From the NCBI GenBank assembly GCA_022865725.1, contig JALHTP010000488.1:1-25674 (forward strand): a DNA stretch of 25,674 nt, given 5' to 3'. Below are positions 10,397 to 18,220 of the stretch, in pieces (position 1 is the stretch's first letter; each line of letters opens with the position of its first letter). The translations under genes were made by a program, and so were the position numbers. This DNA is from Methyloceanibacter sp. (GTDB lineage: Bacteria; Pseudomonadota; Alphaproteobacteria; Rhizobiales; Methyloligellaceae). The notes below the pieces were generated by a model, which was not told the DNA's origin, did no database searches, and was given only the letters and a program-made list of their open reading frames with translations.

Positions 10397-11572
10397 ATGA
10401 GCAAACGAACCGGGAAGCAGAAGGATATGACCCGGCTGGTGCATGCCGGGCGCGAGCCCGCACGCCAGCACGGCTTCGTCAACACGCCGATCTATCGCGG
10501 CTCGACTGTGCTGTTCCCCACCGTGGCGGCGCTCGAGGCGAACGATCAGGACTTCACCTATGGCCGTCTCGGCACGCCCACGGTCAGGGCGCTCGAAGAG
10601 GCGATCGCCGAGCTCGAAGGCGGGCATCGCACCTGGCTCACGCCGTCAGGCCTCTCGGCCATCGTCACGGCGCTGCTCGCTTTCGTCTCGGCGGGCGACG
10701 AAATTCTTGTCGCGGACACCGTCTATCGCCCGAACCGGCGGTTCTGCGACAACGTGCTGAAGCGGCTCGGCGTGAAGACCATCTATTACGATCCGCTCGT
10801 CGGCGCGGGCATCAAGGACCTCATCACCAAGAAGACGCGCGTCGTCTTCACCGAGTCGCCGGGCTCGCAGACTTTCGAGGTGCAGGACATTCCTGCGATC
10901 GTGAAAGCGGCGCACGCAGCCGGCGCGGTGGTCATTCTCGACAATACCTGGGCGACGCCGCTTTATTTCAAGCCGTTCGCCCATGGCGTCGATGTGTCGA
11001 TCCAGGCGGCGACCAAATATATCGTCGGCCATGCCGACGCGATGCTGGGCGCCGTCACCGGGACCGAGCAGGTGTCGGCCGCGGTCGCCAAGGTGCATGA
11101 GGATTTGGGGCTCTGCACTGGACCCGAGGACGTCTATCTGGGCTTGCGGGGCTTACGCAGTCTCGGGGTGAGGCTTGAGCGGCATCAGAGGTCTGGGCTT
11201 GAACTCGCGCGCTGGCTGGCGGAACGGCCCGAGGTCGCGCGGGTGATTCACCCGGCGCTCCCCTCCGATCCCGGCTACGCGCTCTGGAAGCGCGACTTCA
11301 CTGGCGCCTCCGGGCTCTTCTCCATCGTGCTGAAGCCTGTCTCGGAGGCAAGGCTCGCCGCCATGCTCGACGGCCTCAGCCTGTTCGGCATGGGCTATTC
11401 CTGGGGCGGCTTCGAGAGCCTGATCCTCCCCTTCGACCCAAGGGCCTATCGCAGCGCGACCAAGTGGCAGGTGGAAGGGCCGGCGCTGCGTTTACATATC
11501 GGGCTGGAGGACGTCGACGATCTGAAGGCGGATCTCGACGCCGGCTTCGCGCGGCTCAACGCGCGAGGCTAG
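10397..11572 (+). CDS. metC: Cystathionine beta-lyase
   Basis: The enzyme cleaves cystathionine to homocysteine, pyruvate and ammonia in methionine synthesis, and family members can also release sulfide from cysteine. The 391-residue product is a fold-type I PLP enzyme of the Cys/Met metabolism family. The PLP lysine is Lys207 in SIQAATKYIVGHADAM. Other features shared with E. coli MetC are the FTYGRLGTPT segment, ILDNTWATPLYF, HPALPSDPGY, WKRDFTGASGLFS and the ending LRLHIGLEDVDDL. ATG 10397 has GAGG close upstream; a second in-frame ATG at 10427 (MTRLVHAGRE) is also possible. It is the last gene of the cysK-sseA-metC run and converges on the next gene with a 24-nt gap. Confidence 0.95.
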   Translation: MSKRTGKQKDMTRLVHAGREPARQHGFVNTPIYRGSTVLFPTVAALEANDQDFTYGRLGTPTVRALEEAIAELEGGHRTWLTPSGLSAIVTALLAFVSAGDEILVADTVYRPNRRFCDNVLKRLGVKTIYYDPLVGAGIKDLITKKTRVVFTESPGSQTFEVQDIPAIVKAAHAAGAVVILDNTWATPLYFKPFAHGVDVSIQAATKYIVGHADAMLGAVTGTEQVSAAVAKVHEDLGLCTGPEDVYLGLRGLRSLGVRLERHQRSGLELARWLAERPEVARVIHPALPSDPGYALWKRDFTGASGLFSIVLKPVSEARLAAMLDGLSLFGMGYSWGGFESLILPFDPRAYRSATKWQVEGPALRLHIGLEDVDDLKADLDAGFARLNARG

Positions 11573-11596
11573 CCGCCTGCGCGGCGGGTAACAGCC

Positions 11597-12454
11597 CTAG
11601 TCCAGCGTGTAGGCGACGAGCGAGTTGCTCAGCATGATCGGGATCAGCGCCATCTTCTGGTCAGGCAGATAGATCAAGTCGGCGCTCCCCTTGCCGAGCT
11701 TGATCAGGCGCTCGAACTTACCTTTGGCGTCGATGCGGTAGAGCCCGCCCGCCGCCCAATCGGTGACGAGGTAGACGCCTGGCTGAAGCGCCTGAAGCCC
11801 GTCGAGATTGCCGAGTTTGTCGTTGTTGCCGATCGTGCTCACCGCTTGCTTCTCGAGATCGACGGCAAGCAGGCCGCCCAGCTCTTGCTTCTGCCCGTCG
11901 CCCGGCAGCTTGCCAAATGACGCGACGATCAGCTTCTCGCTCTGCACGAGAAGACCGTTCGGCCCGTTCAACACATCGTTGGCGAACCACGGCTCGAAGC
12001 TCCCGTCCTTGAGCCGCCAGATCGTATTCATCGGCGTATCGGAGGCGTAGACGGTCCCGTCCTCGCCGACCGCGACATCGTTCAAGAAGATCGCCCCCTT
12101 GGCCGGATAGCGCTTCACGATCTCGCCGGAGGCCACGTTGATCTCGATCAGCTCGTCGACGTCGACCACATAGAGCGTGCGATCGTGCAGCGCCATTCCG
12201 GTCGGAGCGTTCAGTCCCTTGATCCACTGCCGCGCGATGAGCGTGCCGTCGGGCTTGAGCTTGGCGATGAAGCCGTTGCCGTCCTTCTGCATGATCGCGC
12301 CGGCAATATTGCTGACATAGATCGCGCCCGTGGCTGGATCCTGGATCACCGATTCGGGTTGCTCGAGCCCCTTCACCTCAAACAGCAGCTTGGGATCGGC
12401 GGCGGCTTCGTTGCAGAAGAGGAGAGCGAGAAAGAGTCCGACGACAAAGCGCAT
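11597..12454 (-). CDS. Secreted SMP-30/gluconolactonase-like beta-propeller protein
   Basis: The 285-residue product has a signal peptide (MRFVVGLFLALLFCNEAAA, cleavage near AAA-DP). Repeated propeller blades follow, with motifs such as ATGAIYVSNI, APTGMALHDRTLYVVD, FLNDVAVGEDGTVYASD, GPNGLLVQSEKLIVAS and GNLDGLQALQPGVYLVTD. This is the pattern of SMP-30/LRE or NHL-type proteins, some of which are calcium-dependent lactonases. The substrate cannot be told from the sequence, and some relatives are only binding scaffolds. GAGGA lies five bases before the ATG. It is transcribed alone between metC (convergent) and tRNA-Arg. A periplasmic location is inferred. Confidence 0.8.
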   Translation of the reverse strand: MRFVVGLFLALLFCNEAAADPKLLFEVKGLEQPESVIQDPATGAIYVSNIAGAIMQKDGNGFIAKLKPDGTLIARQWIKGLNAPTGMALHDRTLYVVDVDELIEINVASGEIVKRYPAKGAIFLNDVAVGEDGTVYASDTPMNTIWRLKDGSFEPWFANDVLNGPNGLLVQSEKLIVASFGKLPGDGQKQELGGLLAVDLEKQAVSTIGNNDKLGNLDGLQALQPGVYLVTDWAAGGLYRIDAKGKFERLIKLGKGSADLIYLPDQKMALIPIMLSNSLVAYTLD

Positions 12455-12507
12455 GACGGTCCTCGGCGGCGTAAGAGGAGGCTGGCCAAAGCGGCCGGGA
12501 AGCGAAT

Positions 12508-12583
12508 TGGCGGTCCCGGAAGGATTCGAACCTTCAACCCTCTGCTTAGAAGGCAGATGCTCTATCCCTTGAGCTACGGGACC
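12508..12583 (-). tRNA. tRNA-Arg (UCU anticodon)
   Basis: The 76-nt minus-strand sequence has acceptor stem GGTCCCG/CGGGACC and anticodon arm TCTGC-CTTCTAA-GCAGA with anticodon TCT. It has a GGTTCGAATCC T arm, discriminator G and an encoded CCA. A TATAGT box at 12606-12601, 17 nt upstream of the mature 5' end, is a likely -10 element; the -35 is weak. Confidence 0.96.
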
Positions 12584-12623
12584 ACGAAGTTCGCTTTAAA
12601 ACTATAACCCGAAAAGATGACCC

Positions 12624-12929
12624 TCAGTGCGTCCAGCGGTCGGGCCGGCCGAACTTGAAGTTCTCGGCATAGGATTTCGGTCTCAGCCCCGTCTTTTGCG
12701 GCTCCTCGAGGCGGAAGGCAATGCCCTGACGCGTGGCGAACGCCACCGCCTCCTCCTTGGAGGCAAAGCTCATGCGGACCTGCGGCTTGGTCTCGGCCGA
12801 GCTGGTCCAGCCCATCAAGGGCTCGATTACCCTCGGCTTCTCCGGCTCGTATTCCAAGACCCAGTCGCGCGTCCCCGCCAGGCCCTGCTGCATCGCGGTC
12901 TTGGCGGGCTTATAGATGCGGGCGGCCAT
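12624..12929 (-). CDS. NADH dehydrogenase accessory subunit, NDUFS4-like (ETC complex I subunit)
   Basis: This 101-residue protein matches the family of the 18-kDa complex I accessory subunit found in mitochondria and alphaproteobacteria. Characteristic stretches are ARIYKPAKTAMQQG at the N-terminus, WVLEYEP, PLMGWTSSAETKPQVRMSF, the EEAVAFATRQGI helix, and SYAENFKFGRPDRWTH at the C-terminus. It is expected to sit on the peripheral arm of respiratory complex I. A good GAGGAG ribosome binding site lies just before the ATG. As usual in this group it is away from the nuo operon, here between tRNA-Arg and tRNA-Pro. Its presence is the clearest taxonomic clue to Alphaproteobacteria. Confidence 0.92.
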   Translation of the reverse strand: MAARIYKPAKTAMQQGLAGTRDWVLEYEPEKPRVIEPLMGWTSSAETKPQVRMSFASKEEAVAFATRQGIAFRLEEPQKTGLRPKSYAENFKFGRPDRWTH

Positions 12930-12959
12930 GCGGCTCCTCGTTCTCGTCCAAACAGGCGA

Positions 12960-13036
<77 letters not shown>

Positions 13037-13118
13037 ATCGGATCGCCGGCCATTTTCGCCGATAAACCATGGCTGAAGCCCAGCCATTCGCCAGATACAT
13101 AATTGGCGCCGGAGCTAT

Positions 13119-13135
13119 AGGCTAGTCTTTAGCCT
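13119..13135 (-). terminator. Hairpin downstream of the DUF192 gene
   Basis: AGGCTA and TAGCCT form a 6-bp stem with a 5-nt loop, starting 29 nt past the DUF192 stop and upstream of tRNA-Pro. No T tract follows, so termination is uncertain. Confidence 0.3.
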
Positions 13136-13164
13136 TGAGGAAAACCCTAATTGGCGGAGGCCGG

Positions 13165-13647
13165 CTACTGGTCCTTGCCCTTGGTGAGCCCAGGATAGAG
13201 GACCTTGTCCCCCCGTTTCAGGCCGATCCTGCCGGCTTCACCGCCCTTGAGCTCGAGCACGCCGACGATGTCACCCTCCGAGGGGATCACCGCCGTGGAG
13301 AAAGGCTCGGCATTGGCCTCGATCCGGTGCACTTTGCCTTCGGGCGAGATGAACACCATGTCGAGCGGGATCAGCGTGTTCTTCATCCACATCGCGGCAG
13401 GCTGCGGCTGGTCGTAGAGGAACAGCATCCCGCCATTCTCCGGCAGCGAGCGGCGAAACATGAGACCGAGCGCGCGCTCCTGGTCGGTGGTGGCGACTTC
13501 GATATTGAAATTGTGATCGCCGCTGTCGGTCTTGAGCACGAGCGTCCCGGTGCCCGCCGCGTAGCCGCTCGCTTGCGCGAACACGGCAAGCGCGAGCAGG
13601 CAGAAAGCCGCGGAGCGGGCGAGCCGGTCGAGCCCGCGTAAGGTCAG
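13165..13647 (-). CDS. DUF192 family secreted protein, start uncertain
   Basis: The recognisable part has a hydrophobic signal segment (SAAFCLLALAVFAQASGYA) and then the DUF192 domain. The domain includes FNIEVATTDQERALGLMFRR, ENGGMLFLYDQPQPAAMWMK, NTLIPLDMVFISPEGKVHRI and VLELKGGEAGRIGLKRGD. The biochemical role of the family is not established. No ATG, GTG or TTG lies in frame between the body of the cold-shock gene and the signal core. The best candidate is CTG at 13647, which overlaps the cold-shock TGA as CTGA and has AAGGA 11 nt upstream; it gives 160 residues. A GTG inside the signal core would be too late, and the far ATG at 14124 would add about 160 residues of nonsense read across the cold-shock gene. 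The stop is TAG at 13165-13167. Cold-shock plus DUF192 pairing is common in this group. Confidence 0.85.
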   Translation of the reverse strand: MTLRGLDRLARSAAFCLLALAVFAQASGYAAGTGTLVLKTDSGDHNFNIEVATTDQERALGLMFRRSLPENGGMLFLYDQPQPAAMWMKNTLIPLDMVFISPEGKVHRIEANAEPFSTAVIPSEGDIVGVLELKGGEAGRIGLKRGDKVLYPGLTKGKDQ

Positions 13648-14216
13648 TGGGAGGACGGTCCTTGCGAGCCGTCGGGCTTGAGCTCCGCCGCCATCAGGCC
13701 CTTCGGTCCCCGGCCAAAGCGCACCAGCAGCGACTGGCCGGGCCTGAGCTCGGTGAAGCCACAGCGCCGGAGCGTCTCCATATGCACGAAGATGTCCAGC
13801 GTCTGGTCGCCGCGGGTCACAAAACCGAAGCCGCGCAGGCGGTTGAACCATTTCACCGTGGCGCGTTCCCAATCGCTTTCCGGGATCACGATGACATGGG
13901 TCCGCTGCGGCAATTGCGACGGATGGATCGCCGTCGAATCGTCCATGGCGCGGATGCGAAACGCCTGAAGGCCCTTCGGCCGGCGCAACACCTCGCAGAC
14001 CACGCGGGCTCCCTCGTAGGCCGTCTGGAACCCATCGCGGCGCAAGCACGTTACGTGCAGGAGAACGTCGGGAAGATCCTCGTCCGGAACGATAAATCCA
14101 TAACCCTTTGACGCATCGAACCACTTGATCGATCCTGACACTTCGAAGACATCAACTGTGACTTCCTCGTCGCGTTGGGTATGGCCCTCTAGATGTGGCG
14201 GTTCTTTCGCCCCCAT
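13644..14216 (-). CDS. Double cold-shock-domain protein
   Basis: The product is 190 residues with two cold-shock domains that bind single-stranded RNA or DNA. Domain 1 starts at GSIKWFDASKGYGFIVPDED and domain 2 at ATVKWFNRLRGFGFVTRGDQ; both keep the RNP1-like aromatic motif (KGYGFI, RGFGFV) and an RNP2-like motif (VLLHV, DIFVHM). A 45-residue linker joins them. This two-domain form is usual in alphaproteobacteria (compare Caulobacter CspC/CspD). The frame is open upstream to 14492, but ATG 14216 has GGGGGA seven bases upstream and gives a normal N-terminus. Its TGA overlaps a possible CTG start of the DUF192 gene, which would couple their translation. A long leader lies upstream. Confidence 0.9.
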   Translation of the reverse strand: MGAKEPPHLEGHTQRDEEVTVDVFEVSGSIKWFDASKGYGFIVPDEDLPDVLLHVTCLRRDGFQTAYEGARVVCEVLRRPKGLQAFRIRAMDDSTAIHPSQLPQRTHVIVIPESDWERATVKWFNRLRGFGFVTRGDQTLDIFVHMETLRRCGFTELRPGQSLLVRFGRGPKGLMAAELKPDGSQGPSSH

Positions 14217-14690
14217 GCCGCATTCCCCCGCTAAACTTTTGACGCAGCCGAAACGACGCCCCACACACGAATCGGCCGGAATACACTCGTTTGCGAACAT
14301 AGCATCGCCGCTTACCGAGGCCACTGGAATTTTCCTTACGTTTCGTCCTTCTCCACAGTCGGGCGCCCGAGTTCGCGATTTCTCCGCAGCGGCGCGCACA
14401 ACCATCTGATCGGCAAGCGAATCTCGCGCGGCAGTGAGAAAAGACGGCGGATGCGTCGCCAAGCGCAAGAATCTCGTGCCGCGATCGCGCAAACATTTCT
14501 GGCGTCGAGAGAAATTTCACTTTAGGCGCTGCAGAACGGCATGCTGTGGACCCCGTGCAACAATGGCAATGTAATCTGCATGTTCGATCGGCAAAAAATG
14601 GTCCCAGCGTGATGCGCTTGCCACACATGGGCGCTGCGCGCTAATGGGGGTGCGCTCGGCGTGGGTGACAGCTTGAGGAGACGGTAAGCG
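14217..14690. other. Divergent intergenic region between the cold-shock gene and gloA
   Basis: This 474-nt region holds no gene I can support. Frames that stay open here are continuations of the cold-shock frame without family similarity. It must hold both divergent promoters. A candidate for gloA is listed separately. For the cold-shock gene, a TATGTT box lies about 80 nt before the ATG, but no convincing -35 was found. A long structured leader would be in keeping with cold-shock genes. Confidence 0.55.
14618..14645 (+). promoter_or_regulatory. Candidate gloA promoter
   Basis: TTGCCA at 14618-14623 and GCTAAT at 14640-14645 are separated by 16 bp, a reasonable sigma70-like pair. It would start transcription about 40 nt before the gloA ATG. 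This rests on sequence pattern only. Confidence 0.3.
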
Positions 14691-15110
14691 ATGAAATATC
14701 TGCACACGATGGTGCGCGTCACCGATGTCGAGAAGTCGCTCGACTTCTACTGCAACAAGCTGGGCCTGAAGGAAGTGCGCCGGACGGAGAGCCAGCAAGG
14801 CCGCTTCACCCTGTTCTATCTCGCCGCCCCCGGCGATGAGGATGCCCAGGTCGAGCTTACTTATAACTGGGACCCCGAGCCTTATGGGGAGGCCCGCAAT
14901 TTTGGGCACCTCGCCTACGAGGTCGACGATATTTACGCGACCTGCGACCGGTTAATGAAGAACGGCGTTACCATTAATCGCCCACCGCGCGACGGCTACA
15001 TGGCCTTCATCCGCTCGCCCGACAACATCTCGATCGAGTTCCTGCAGAAGGGCGGCCCTAAGCCGAAGCAGGAGCCCTGGGCGTCGATGCCGAATACGGG
15101 CAAGTGGTAG
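14691..15110 (+). CDS. gloA: Lactoylglutathione lyase (glyoxalase I)
   Basis: The enzyme converts the methylglyoxal-glutathione hemithioacetal to lactoylglutathione, removing a toxic by-product of sugar metabolism. The 139-residue product is a single-unit vicinal oxygen chelate protein. The four metal ligands are visible as His5 (MKYLHTMVRV), Glu55 (QVELTYN), His73 (FGHLAYEV) and Glu116 (ISIEFLQ), matching the His/Glu/His/Glu set of E. coli GloA. The family signature FYCNKLGLKEVRR follows the first strand. A GAGGAGA ribosome binding site precedes ATG 14691. The gene stands alone, divergent from the cold-shock gene, with tRNA-Glu facing it downstream. Confidence 0.95.
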   Translation: MKYLHTMVRVTDVEKSLDFYCNKLGLKEVRRTESQQGRFTLFYLAAPGDEDAQVELTYNWDPEPYGEARNFGHLAYEVDDIYATCDRLMKNGVTINRPPRDGYMAFIRSPDNISIEFLQKGGPKPKQEPWASMPNTGKW

Positions 15111-15128
15111 AGGCGGCAGAGCCCAGAG

Positions 15129-15203
15129 TGGCGCCCCCTAGGAGAATTGAACTCCTGTTTTCAGGTTGAAAACCTGACGTCCTAACCATTAGACGAAGGG
15201 GGC
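15129..15203 (-). tRNA. tRNA-Glu (UUC anticodon)
   Basis: The 75-nt minus-strand sequence has acceptor stem GCCCCCT/AGGGGGC, a D arm GTCTAATGGTTAGGAC and an anticodon loop TTTTCAA with anticodon TTC. It has an AGTTCAATTCT T arm, discriminator G and an encoded CCA. Confidence 0.96.
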
Positions 15204-15221
15204 ATGCTTCAAGGCTCTGCT

Positions 15222-15250
15222 GATATAGAAAGCTTTGCCGACGCCCGCAA
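15222..15250 (-). promoter_or_regulatory. Candidate tRNA-Glu promoter
   Basis: On the minus strand TTGCGG (15250-15245) and TATATC (15227-15222) are separated by exactly 17 bp. Transcription would start about 10 nt before the mature 5' end of tRNA-Glu, which is a good fit. Confidence 0.45.
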
Positions 15251-15261
15251 GAACGCGTGGA

Positions 15262-17097
15262 CTAGGGCTGGGCGGAATGCGGGTCGGCGGCGTCCTCGAT
15301 CATGAGCTCGATGGTTTCGCGGCCCTGCCAGCTTGAGCGGCGTAAGTGCCCTGCGACGTGAAGCGGAAGCCCCTCGCCTTGCAAGAGCAGCGCGCCAAGC
15401 GGCGTATCGGCCACGCGAAACGCACAAGCCTCGATGCGCGCGCCGTCCTGGGCATGAAGCGTGCAGCGGATATGCGCCTCCTTGATCGCGCGCACGCGGC
15501 TCAAGCGATGCGCTGGGAAGACGAAGCGCGGCTCGGGATGTCCGGGGCCATAGGGGCCCGCGCGGTCGAGCAGATCCATGAGCTCTTGATTGGCGCCGCC
15601 GGCCGAGAGCGCGCCGTCAATGGCGAGATGGCGCAGGGACGACGCTTGCGCCACGGGCCGGGCGAGACGCTCGAGCAGGAATTGGAGCAGCGCGTCGTGC
15701 TTGCGGCGCTCGAGTTTGAACCCTGCCGCCATGGCGTGACCGCCGCCTTTGACGAGCAGCCCCTCATGCACGGCCGCCCGTACCGCAGCCCCGAGATCGA
15801 CGGAGGCGATCGAGCGCGCCGAGCCTGTGGCGAAACCGTCAGGCTCGAGCGCCGCCACGAAGGCCGGCAGGCGGAAGCGCTCGGCGACACGGCCGGCGAT
15901 CAGTCCGATGAGCCCTTTGTGCCAGCCTTCGGCGGCAAGGAAGAGCAACGGCCGGGTGGGATCGTCCGCCAGGAAAGCCTCGGCGGATGCGAAGGCCTCC
16001 TCGAGCATCTGCTCCTCGATGGCTCTCCGCTCGGTATTCAACGCTTCGAGCTGAGCTGCGATCGCGCGCGCCTCGATCTCGTCGTCTGAGGCGAGAAGCT
16101 TGGCGCCGAGGTTCGACGCGCCGACCCTGCCGCCGGCATTGATGCGCGGGCCCAAGATGAAGCCAAGCGTGTAGCAGGTCGGCGCCGCGTCGATGCGGGC
16201 CGCGTCGGCAAGAGCGCGCAAGCCCGGATTGTGCCTGAGCCTCAAGACCTTGAGCCCCTGCGCCACGAAGGCGCGGTTCGCCTCCTTCAGCGGCACCACG
16301 TCGCAGACCGTGGCAAGCGCCACGAGGTCGAGCAGGCCGAGCAGATCGGGCTCAGGCAGAGTGCGGTAGAAGCCCTCGCGGCGCAGCGCGCGTGTCACCG
16401 CGACCAAAAACAGAAAGACGACGCCGGCGGCGGCGAGATGCCCTTGGCCCGAGAGATCGTCCTGCCGGTTCGGGTTGATCACCGCGAAAGCCGGCGGCAG
16501 CGCCTCGTCAGCCTGGTGATGGTCGATGACGATGATTTCCGCACCGGCCGCGTTGGCCGCTTCGATTGCCGCCTCTGCCGTGGTGCCGCAGTCGACGGTG
16601 AGGATGAGACGCGCGCCCTCTTGGGCAAGGCCGGTCAGCGCCGCTTCGCTCGGCCCATAGCCCTCGGTCAGGCGGTCGGGGATATAGGTCGTGGGCGTTT
16701 GCCCATGGGCGCGAAGGTACCGCTCGATCAGCGCAACGGAGGCCGCGCCATCGACATCGTAGTCGCCGAACACGGCGATCGGCTCCTTCGCCCTGATGGC
16801 GGAGGCAAAGCGCTCGGCCGCCTTCTCCATGTCCTGTAGGCGAGCGGGGTCGGGCAGAAGCGTGCGGAGCGAAGGATCGAGGTAACGGGAGGCGGTGTGA
16901 GTGTCGGCCCCGCGCGCGGCAAGCACGCGGCCGAGCAGCTCAGGCAGGCCGTGCGCCTGGGCAATCGCCGTGGCGATAAGCGCGCGGCCCGGAGCGAGGC
17001 GCTCGACCCAGCGAGACCCGCGTGCGGAGCGCTCCACCCCAAGCATCGCCGGGGCGTTCTCGCTGTCCGCCTGTCTGTATTTGAGGGCTGCCGTCAC
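15262..17097 (-). CDS. recJ: Single-stranded-DNA-specific exonuclease RecJ
   Basis: RecJ is a 5'-3' single-strand exonuclease used in recombination and mismatch repair. The product has the DHH phosphoesterase motifs in order: AVFGDYDVDGAAS (motif I), LTVDCGTT (motif II/III region) and IVIDHHQADE (the DHH motif). The DHHA1 region includes LGFILGPRINAGGRVG, FLAAEGWHKGLIGLIAGR and VKGGGHAMAAGF, and a C-terminal nucleic-acid-binding fold closes the protein. The start is uncertain: TTG 17127, GTG 17097 and ATG 17046 are all in frame and none has a strong ribosome binding site. GTG 17097 is given because relatives have some residues before the conserved FLGVERS-like segment. The gene follows hom and glpX on the same strand, 71 nt after the glpX stop, a common alphaproteobacterial arrangement. 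Confidence 0.93.
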   Translation of the reverse strand: MTAALKYRQADSENAPAMLGVERSARGSRWVERLAPGRALIATAIAQAHGLPELLGRVLAARGADTHTASRYLDPSLRTLLPDPARLQDMEKAAERFASAIRAKEPIAVFGDYDVDGAASVALIERYLRAHGQTPTTYIPDRLTEGYGPSEAALTGLAQEGARLILTVDCGTTAEAAIEAANAAGAEIIVIDHHQADEALPPAFAVINPNRQDDLSGQGHLAAAGVVFLFLVAVTRALRREGFYRTLPEPDLLGLLDLVALATVCDVVPLKEANRAFVAQGLKVLRLRHNPGLRALADAARIDAAPTCYTLGFILGPRINAGGRVGASNLGAKLLASDDEIEARAIAAQLEALNTERRAIEEQMLEEAFASAEAFLADDPTRPLLFLAAEGWHKGLIGLIAGRVAERFRLPAFVAALEPDGFATGSARSIASVDLGAAVRAAVHEGLLVKGGGHAMAAGFKLERRKHDALLQFLLERLARPVAQASSLRHLAIDGALSAGGANQELMDLLDRAGPYGPGHPEPRFVFPAHRLSRVRAIKEAHIRCTLHAQDGARIEACAFRVADTPLGALLLQGEGLPLHVAGHLRRSSWQGRETIELMIEDAADPHSAQP

Positions 17098-17168
17098 GCT
17101 ACGCCGTCCACTCGCCGCTACCTCCAACGAAGGCGAGTGTAAGGTGATTCGGAGGGCCCTCCCCGCCG

Positions 17169-18158
17169 TCAGTCGAACTTGCTGATATCGGGATGCTCGG
17201 TCTTGATCCAGCGCACCGTGCGGGTCGAGGCGCGCATCACCAAAGTATGGGTGAAGATCGCCTCCCGGGTGAAGCGCACGCCTTCCAGAAGCGAGCCGTC
17301 GGTGATGCCGGTGGCGGCGAAGGAGAGGTCGCCCATGATCATGTCGCGCATGAGGTATTTCCGGCCGAGATCGTGGATGCCGGCGGCGCGGGCGCGGGCG
17401 CGATGCTGTTCACTCGCCGCAACGAACCGCCCCTGCATCTGGCCGCCGATACAGGCAAGGGCCGCGGCCGCGAGCACGCCTTCGGGTGCGCCGCCGATGC
17501 CCATATAGATGTCGATGCCGGTCTCAAGCGGTTCCGTCACGTGGATCACGCCGGCGATATCGCCATCGCCGATGAGGCGAAGCGTGGCGCCCGAGGCCCG
17601 CACATCCTCGATGAGCTTGGCATGGCGCGGCCGGTCGAGGACGCAGGCGGTGATCTCGCTCAAGGCTACGCCCTTGGCCACGGCGAGCGCCTTCAGGTTG
17701 TCGGCAGGCGACGCATCGAGATCGACCAGGCCTTCGGGAAAGCCCGGCCCGATAGCGATCTTGTCCATGTAGATGGTGGGTACCTTCAACAGGCTGCCGC
17801 GCTCGGCGACGGCAAGCACGGAGAGCGCATTGGGCAGCGCCTTGGCACACAGCGTCGAGCCTTCCACGGGATCGACGGCGAGATCGACCTTGAGCGGGGC
17901 CGTCCCGCCGGCGCCGACCGTCTCGCCGATATAGAGGAGCGGCGTCTCGTTCTCTTCGCCCTCGCCGACCACCACCACGCCTTCGATCGGGAGGCGGGCA
18001 AGCTCGCGATACATGGCGGCGGCGGCGGCCTCGTCGGCGGCGGCCTCGTTGCCGCGGCCCCGCCACAAAGCGGCGGCCACGGCGGTCGCCTCGGTGACGC
18101 GAACGATGTCAAGCGCCAGAGCGCGGTCGAGCTCGGTTTTGGCCAGAGCCTTCGACAC
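17169..18158 (-). CDS. glpX: Fructose-1,6-bisphosphatase class II
   Basis: The enzyme removes the 1-phosphate of fructose-1,6-bisphosphate in gluconeogenesis; in some autotrophs it also acts on sedoheptulose bisphosphate. The 329-residue product is a GlpX-type phosphatase. It has the metal-binding segment VVVGEGEENETPLLY, the lithium-sensitive phosphatase motif DPVEGSTLC, LIGDGDIAGV, and the GIGGAPEGVLAAAAL loop. The start is GTG 18158 with GAGGAA just upstream. The gene lies 62 nt after hom and 71 nt or less before recJ on the same strand, so an operon is likely. No Calvin cycle gene is in the window, so a housekeeping gluconeogenic role is the simplest reading. Confidence 0.95.
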   Translation of the reverse strand: MSKALAKTELDRALALDIVRVTEATAVAAALWRGRGNEAAADEAAAAAMYRELARLPIEGVVVVGEGEENETPLLYIGETVGAGGTAPLKVDLAVDPVEGSTLCAKALPNALSVLAVAERGSLLKVPTIYMDKIAIGPGFPEGLVDLDASPADNLKALAVAKGVALSEITACVLDRPRHAKLIEDVRASGATLRLIGDGDIAGVIHVTEPLETGIDIYMGIGGAPEGVLAAAALACIGGQMQGRFVAASEQHRARARAAGIHDLGRKYLMRDMIMGDLSFAATGITDGSLLEGVRFTREAIFTHTLVMRASTRTVRWIKTEHPDISKFD

Positions 18159-18220
18159 GTCCGTTCCTCCCTGCCCTTAGGCGATCTTAGCTGTCGCTTA
18201 TAGGGATACCACACTCACTA

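Noticed and set aside
11572..11585. GCCGC-CTGC-GCGGC hairpin between metC and the beta-propeller gene as a two-way terminator
   Set aside because: The stem is only 5 bp with no T tract on either strand, and it overlaps the metC stop codon.
13165..14124. A 319-residue version of the DUF192 protein starting at ATG 14124
   Set aside because: Its first 160 or so residues are the cold-shock gene read in another frame and match nothing; the DUF192 signal peptide begins only near 13647.
14217..14492. N-terminal extension of the cold-shock protein to 14492
   Set aside because: The added residues show no family similarity, and ATG 14216 has a strong ribosome binding site.
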